DNA from: CAVYYW01 sp963772845
GTDB taxonomy: Bacteria; Bacillota; Bacilli; Bacillales; Sporolactobacillaceae
Length of the DNA stretch: 11,409 nt
NCBI GenBank assembly: GCA_963772845.1
Contig: CAVYYW010000012.1
Coordinates: 1 to 11,409 of the forward strand
Direction of reading: 5' to 3'
The notes beneath the pieces are model-generated. The model worked only from the letters and a program-made list of their open reading frames with translations, ran no database searches and was not told where the DNA came from. The translations under genes and the position numbers were made by a program. Positions within the stretch are counted from its first letter, which is position 1. Each line of letters starts with the position of its first letter. Positions 7,995-11,409 of the stretch are shown here, piece by piece.

Positions 7995-8019
7995 GAGGTG
8001 TTTTTGACTGGCAACGAAA

Positions 8020-8035
8020 ATGAAAACGCTTAACA
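8020..8035 (-). promoter_or_regulatory. cre-like site (possible CcpA operator)
   Basis: On the minus strand TGTTAAGCGTTTTCAT matches the consensus WTGNNARCGNWWWCAW at 14 of 16 positions, with a perfect right half and both mismatches in the left TG. It lies about 26 bases upstream of the hom -35 and overlaps a possible -35 for the divergent gene. Chance matches of this quality occur, so confidence is low. Confidence 0.3.
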
Positions 8036-8060
8036 CACTGCTGCTTTTGGCTTCTATAAT
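8030..8060 (+). promoter_or_regulatory. Possible promoter for the DUF402 gene
   Basis: TTAACA (8030-8035) and a perfect TATAAT (8055-8060) are 19 bases apart, longer than ideal. It would leave a leader of about 160 bases. An alternative weak pair is TTGAGC (8085) and TATACA (8110), also 19 apart. Confidence 0.25.
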
Positions 8061-8225
8061 TCAGAAAATTTATTTATTTTATGTTTGAGCATTAAGCCGA
8101 AACCTTTTTTATACAAAAATAGAGTTAACTGGACTGTTCGTGGTACGATTGGATTACTTTTATTTATCATTGTTGGAGAGACTTCTCACTATTAACGAAA
8201 AATTGATGGAACGAGGGAATAGCTA

Positions 8226-8768
8226 TTGCTGAAAAGAAAATATGGCAATCGGCGGGACTGGAAGAGGTTGCTTAAAAAAGAGTACCGTCAATCCTGCCTT
8301 AATACTTCCGCTTTCAAGGGGTACATAACTTTGCTTAAAATCGACAAGGTGACGGCTCCGTTGTTTTCAACATATGGGCAAAATAATGTATGCATCGTTG
8401 ATGATGGCTACATGTGGCTTCAGCAATTCCCGTCAGAAAAAAACCATGCTGTGACCACCATGTTTAACTCTGATGGAGAGGTCGTTCAATGGTATATTGA
8501 TATTTGTTTAATGAACGGCATAGACAATGGGGGCCCATATATGGAGGATTTATTTTTAGATATTATCGTGCTGCCAACGGGTGAGATCATTCAAAAAGAT
8601 GCTGAGGAACTTGAAGAAGCGCTTTTAAATGGAATTATCGATGAAAATTTATATAAAATGGCACGGAAAGAAGCCTTAGTTATCAATCACTCCATAGAGA
8701 ATGGAACTTTTGATTTGCTTAAGCAGGCAGAAGGTCATAAAGATCTCCTTTTACAAAAATTGTTTTAG
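8226..8768 (+). CDS. DUF402 family protein, putative nucleoside phosphate phosphatase-like
   Basis: 180-residue soluble protein that I recognise as a DUF402 member from its overall pattern. The N-terminus is basic (MLKRKYGNRRDWKRLLKKEY). The core at ~45-125 has alternating strands with VCIVDDGYMWLQQFP, VVQWYIDIC, MEDLFLDIIVLPTGE and a following acidic DAEELEEAL, ending in a C-terminal helix. Some relatives in Gram-positive bacteria hydrolyse nucleoside di- or triphosphates with metal held by the conserved acidic residues; the Asp residues at 92 and 112 fit that pattern, but activity here is inference. The start is a TTG at 8226, with GAGGGA about nine bases upstream and no better in-frame ATG. 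The gene is divergent from hom and followed 142 bases later by another plus-strand gene with its own promoter. It differs from B. subtilis YgaC, the better-known DUF402 protein, as I recall that sequence. Confidence 0.85.
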   Translation: MLKRKYGNRRDWKRLLKKEYRQSCLNTSAFKGYITLLKIDKVTAPLFSTYGQNNVCIVDDGYMWLQQFPSEKNHAVTTMFNSDGEVVQWYIDICLMNGIDNGGPYMEDLFLDIIVLPTGEIIQKDAEELEEALLNGIIDENLYKMARKEALVINHSIENGTFDLLKQAEGHKDLLLQKLF

Positions 8769-8833
8769 ACCACTAAACCAAAGGAATAAGGGAAGATCTC
8801 TCTTGGCAATTGCAATTAATGTAAAATTATAGC

Positions 8834-8862
8834 TTTAAAGTGATTTTAATGGTTGTTATACT
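8834..8862 (+). promoter_or_regulatory. Possible extended -10 promoter for the small membrane protein gene
   Basis: TTTAAA (8834-8839) and TATACT (8857-8862) are 17 bases apart, and TG precedes the -10 by one base (TGTTATACT), the extended -10 form. The start codon follows about 40 bases after the predicted transcription start. Confidence 0.45.
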
Positions 8863-8910
8863 GATGAGAGTAAAATGGGATTTCGCACCCTAAGAGGAGG
8901 CTTGATTTTA

Positions 8911-9324
8911 TTGAGTGATGAAATCGTTGATATCGTTAATACCGTTAAAAACAAAGAAGAAGAAGGAGAACAGAAACTGCTTACATATTTAGATAGTCTA
9001 GATCTCCATACTTTGAACAGACTGCTTATTATTTTTAATGGTCCTGGAAAACCGACGCTTCTGCAAGTGTTTACAGCTTCTACCGGCAGCACTGCACTGA
9101 TCGGTGGCGTTATTGCAGGGAGCTTTTTATCTGGCGATTCTCCGCTTTTTAGTATATTTATTTGTATGGTATTAGTGCTATCATCATTTTATTTTGTGGC
9201 TCGTTTAAAACTTAAATCACAACAAAATGCAATTATCAAAGATTCTACAATGGTTGTATCCACACAAAAAATATTAACATCTATTAATTTTGTGATTCAG
9301 GAGAAGTATAGAGCTTTAATTTGA
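8911..9324 (+). CDS. Small membrane protein of unknown function
   Basis: I do not recognise this 137-residue protein. The start is taken as the TTG at 8911, because AGAGGAGG (8893-8900) lies ten bases upstream; an in-frame ATG at 8875 lies before that site and would place it inside the gene. Residues 1-45 are charged and helical (Lys/Glu-rich around 13-23, then a Leu-rich stretch). Two hydrophobic segments follow at ~61-75 and ~79-97, joined by a short SGDSPL turn, so both ends are probably on the same side of the membrane, likely the cytoplasm given the Arg/Lys after segment two. The remaining ~40 residues are soluble. It has its own likely promoter and a strong terminator at 9356-9398, so it appears to be a single-gene transcript. 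Confidence 0.7.
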   Translation: MSDEIVDIVNTVKNKEEEGEQKLLTYLDSLDLHTLNRLLIIFNGPGKPTLLQVFTASTGSTALIGGVIAGSFLSGDSPLFSIFICMVLVLSSFYFVARLKLKSQQNAIIKDSTMVVSTQKILTSINFVIQEKYRALI

Positions 9325-9355
9325 TGCTTTTGTTTTCTTCAACAATTTGAAATGG

Positions 9356-9398
9356 ACCCCGAATCGTAAACATTAACAATGTGCCTATCGGGGTTTTT
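9356..9398 (+). terminator. Rho-independent terminator after the small membrane protein gene
   Basis: ACCCCGA (9356-9362) pairs with TCGGGGT (9388-9394), an inner ACATT/AATGT stem extends the hairpin, and TTTTT follows directly. It lies 32 bases after the stop codon. The opposite strand has no T-run at the other side, so it acts only in the plus direction. Confidence 0.85.
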
Positions 9399-9485
9399 GT
9401 GTGGAAAAACTTATGAAGAATTGAAACGCAACGCTGGATAAAAAAATTATGCTACAGATGGCATTCGGCGCGCACCCTTCCCCTA

Positions 9486-9970
9486 CCTCTTTTGGTTCCC
9501 AATTCAGGGATTTTGACCCTTCTATAGAATCAAATTCCTCTTGTGATTCCACTTTTTTTGGTTTTGATGTTTTTTTGTCCTCCAACACCTGTTTGGATTC
9601 CACTTTTTCTGTTTTTGGGTGCTTTTATGGAATCCAAACACCTCTTATGTTTCCACTTTTTCTGCCTTTTGGCGCTTCCACGGAATCAAACTCCTCTTTA
9701 CGGCCATCCTTTTGGCTTTCTGGCACTTAAATGGCCCTAAAGCATCCCCTTTACGGCCATCCTTTTTGCTTTCTGGCACTTAAATGGCCCTAAACATCCC
9801 CTTTACGGCCATCCTTTCTGCTTTTTGGCCTTTAAATGGCCCTAAACAACCCCTTTACGGCCATCCTTTCTCCTTTTTGGCCTTTAAATGGCCCTAAACA
9901 ACCCCTTTACGGCCATCCTTTCTCCTTTTTGGCCTTTAAATGGCCCTAAACGCCTCCTTTGTGGCCTCCA
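9486..9970. repeat. Tandem array of ~52-bp units, nine full plus one partial
   Basis: Unit starts (CCTCTT or CCCCTTT motif) fall at 9486, 9537, 9588, 9641, 9693, 9746, 9798, 9850, 9902 and 9954, that is, every 51-53 bases. Units at 9850 and 9902 are nearly identical. Units from 9746 rightward share TTTACGGCCATCC, then a pyrimidine-rich stretch and TTTAAATGGCCCTAAA; the four leftmost are strongly diverged but keep the spacing and a TGATTCCACTTTTT-like block. Each well-kept unit has the inverted repeat GGCCAT...ATGGCC. The array fills the gap between two convergent transcripts. Because 52 is not a multiple of three, it cannot encode one long repeat protein. The 300+ bases here contain no ordinary gene. 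Confidence 0.9.
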
Positions 9971-9974
9971 TCAT
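9780..9974 (-). other. String of four mini-ORFs within the 52-bp array
   Basis: Read in the same direction as the lipoprotein genes, four successive array units each contain a tiny ORF: MMEATKEAFRAI (9974-9936, starting directly after the lipoprotein stop), MAVKGLFRAI (9916-9884), the same again (9864-9832) and MAVKGMFRAI (9812-9780). The two middle ones have AAGGAG five bases before the ATG. A fifth, at 9760-9737, is shortened. Whether they are translated is unknown; repeat copying alone would also keep them similar. Confidence 0.3.
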
Positions 9975-10382
9975 TCATTTATACAATTTCAAAATTTCCG
10001 CTGAATCTTTTTTGGTTAATTTAAAGTGATGCCTTGAACTGTCACCTTCAATCTCCGTCAACACGATATTTGTACTAGGCCCGCTTATTTCAAAGCAGTT
10101 ATAGTCCAATTTTTTCTTTGAAGAGAAATCAAAACACAGCCGTGGTGAACGATTTTGATTCTGTTGTTTATAGGCTTTATCACGCTTCATATGTTGAACA
10201 ATACGCCATACTGCAGTTACTGTGTTTTCATCTTTAATCGCTCTTGTTACATGATAACCTTCAGTTTTATTGAATTTGTATATTTTTATTTCAGAAGGAT
10301 GGATGCTGCTTGAATAATTCAGACTGCTGCATCCCGATAACAGAAGGAGCATCGCTAAAATCGCCACAACTGTTTTTCTCAA
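9975..10382 (-). CDS. Small predicted lipoprotein of unknown function
   Basis: A protein of 135 residues with a lipoprotein signal peptide: basic MRKTVV, a hydrophobic stretch AILAMLLLL, then the lipobox LSGC with Cys at about 18. After lipidation it would be anchored on the outer face of the membrane. The mature part is hydrophilic, Lys-rich and has two further Cys in LCFDFSSKKKLDYNCFE; I recognise no family. Two adjacent TTG codons (10385 and 10382) could start it; the second is preferred because it lies six bases after AGGAGG (10389-10394), while the first is only three away. It begins 42 bases after the hydrolase stop on the same strand, so the two are probably one transcript. Downstream it runs into the 52-bp array with no clear terminator. 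Confidence 0.8.
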   Translation of the reverse strand: MRKTVVAILAMLLLLSGCSSLNYSSSIHPSEIKIYKFNKTEGYHVTRAIKDENTVTAVWRIVQHMKRDKAYKQQNQNRSPRLCFDFSSKKKLDYNCFEISGPSTNIVLTEIEGDSSRHHFKLTKKDSAEILKLYK

Positions 10383-10424
10383 CAAATCCCTCCTTACTGA
10401 GTCGATTCAGTTCCCTCACTTACC

Positions 10425-11409
10425 TCAGTTGTTTCGCTGTTTATACCACTCATTGATTGTCTTATTCACAATATCTTGTTTACTTAGCAAAATATGGTGT
10501 CCGCCCTTAATCAGTTTGAATGTGACATTTTGATGATTCGCATTCATTTTTTGATAAAATGTCTGGACGGTTTCCCAGGAAACAGAACTGTCCGCCGTTC
10601 CTTGAAGGAGCAGTACAGGTGCTGTGATTTTTTTATAATTGATGGACTGCTCCTGAATCGCCGGACTCTGGGGATTGAAGGATCCATATGTCTTCGTAAT
10701 ATATTTCCAATAAGATGCGGCCAGTGGATCTTCTTTATTTTTTTCAGCCCAGGCACCGGATATGTCCCATCCGACAAAAGGACTAATGGCAATCACCGAC
10801 GTGACATCTTTTCGTTCCGATGCTACATCAAGAACAACACCTCCCCCCATTGAATATCCCCTTAAAAAGAGCATGCCTTCTTCAATTTTTTTGACATCTT
10901 TTTTGTGATTAAAATAATTAGTGACCGCTTTAATCGCATTCTCCGTATCCAATGTGTTCCCTTTCAGTCCATTGACTGTCCCATCGCTGCCGCCATAACC
11001 GCGATAGAGTGGCATAAGCGTTACGACTTCCTGTGGTGCGTATGAAATCAACCTTTCATCCATAATATCAGTATTGGTAATGCTGTTAACATGAGTCATA
11101 TCTTTCGCTGCCACATATCCGCCATGACATTGTACATATAGTCGGTAGCTCCGGTTGTCTTTAGGTGCAGCGACATAGGCTTCTGCCTTCATTCCGTGGC
11201 TCCAGTACATCATTCGATAGGTTTGTAATGAGGCATCTGTATGAGCCACCTTGATTTTTTTCATTGAAATAACTGTTCCGTCTTCTTTTGTAGATTTCCT
11301 TTGGACAGACTTTGTTTGAGACGTATGGCCCTTCGTTTGATCCTTTGCCTTCGACGATTTATGAGCTGAGCACCCGGCACACACCATGACAAGACAAGAA
11401 ACGACCAAC
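10425..11409 (-). CDS. Alpha/beta hydrolase lipoprotein (5' end cut by window edge)
   Basis: Predicted secreted, membrane-anchored serine hydrolase; 327 residues are visible and the true start lies beyond the right edge (a TTG at 11408 is only the first possible start codon). Numbered from that TTG, a hydrophobic stretch ends in the lipobox CAGC (Cys13), followed by a Lys/Ser/Thr-rich linker to ~45. The catalytic domain spans ~55-325 with the oxyanion-region HGGY (95-98), RGYGGSDG (136-143), the nucleophile elbow GYSMGG (Ser186), the acid in QGTADSS (Asp273) and the histidine in GGHH (304-305), a complete triad. This pattern fits prolyl-oligopeptidase-like or dienelactone hydrolase-like esterases and peptidases; the substrate cannot be told from sequence. 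It is upstream of, and probably co-transcribed with, the small lipoprotein. Confidence 0.9.
   Translation of the reverse strand, partial: LVVSCLVMVCAGCSAHKSSKAKDQTKGHTSQTKSVQRKSTKEDGTVISMKKIKVAHTDASLQTYRMMYWSHGMKAEAYVAAPKDNRSYRLYVQCHGGYVAAKDMTHVNSITNTDIMDERLISYAPQEVVTLMPLYRGYGGSDGTVNGLKGNTLDTENAIKAVTNYFNHKKDVKKIEEGMLFLRGYSMGGGVVLDVASERKDVTSVIAISPFVGWDISGAWAEKNKEDPLAASYWKYITKTYGSFNPQSPAIQEQSINYKKITAPVLLLQGTADSSVSWETVQTFYQKMNANHQNVTFKLIKGGHHILLSKQDIVNKTINEWYKQRNN

Noticed and set aside
7848..8036. 62-codon minus-strand frame over the hom promoter
   Set aside because: It crosses the promoter, leader and start of hom in a different frame; the GLGTVG frame from 7906 is the real one.
9449..9740. 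Plus-strand frames of 93 and 65 codons in the array
   Set aside because: They follow the repeat pattern, are not kept in frame by a 52-bp period and lack ribosome sites.
9486..9970. CRISPR array
   Set aside because: The whole 52-bp unit is repeated with no alternating conserved repeat and unique spacer, and no cas genes are near.
10494..10853. Open frames on both strands within the hydrolase gene
   Set aside because: They are shadows of the hydrolase, whose catalytic motifs are all in the main frame.

Overview
The window looks like chromosomal DNA from a Bacillaceae member (Bacillus or a close relative). The GC content is moderate, Shine-Dalgarno sites are strong GGAGG types, GTG and TTG starts are common, and the threonine operon has the order hom-thrC-thrB known from Bacillus subtilis. 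I cannot name a species.

Layout from left to right. (1) Positions 1-3861 hold two tandem, about 98% identical copies of one minus-strand gene for a CPA2-type monovalent cation:proton antiporter with a C-terminal RCK/TrkA domain. Copy 1 runs off the left edge a few codons before its stop. Copy 2 has a one-base insertion that replaces its last residues. (2) Positions 3862-4635 contain no convincing gene. They hold a mosaic of short direct and inverted repeats and a possible terminator for the next operon. (3) Positions 4636-7906 are the minus-strand operon hom-thrC-thrB (homoserine to threonine), tightly packed with overlapping stop and start codons. As written, hom and thrB each carry a one-base indel near the N-terminus. 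(4) Positions 7907-8225 are a divergent intergenic region with a good SigA-type promoter for hom, an inverted repeat in the leader and a cre-like site. (5) Positions 8226-9398 hold two plus-strand genes, a DUF402 protein and a small unknown membrane protein, followed by a clear rho-independent terminator. (6) Positions 9486-9970 are a tandem array with a period of about 52 bp; its right-hand units are nearly identical and its left-hand units are diverged. (7) Positions 9975-11409 hold two minus-strand lipoprotein genes, a small unknown one and, upstream of it, an alpha/beta hydrolase cut by the right edge.

Functionally, the threonine operon is ordinary housekeeping biosynthesis. The antiporter probably exports K+ or Na+ in exchange for protons under control of its cytoplasmic nucleotide- or ion-sensing domain. 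The two lipoproteins are probably co-transcribed and act on the outer face of the membrane.

The most interesting points are the tandem antiporter duplication with C-terminal divergence, three single-base indels in short homopolymers (either sequencing error or real decay), and the 52-bp array. The right-hand units of that array read, in the direction of the lipoprotein operon, as a string of very short ORFs. I see no clear sign of a defence, CRISPR, toxin-antitoxin or phage system.
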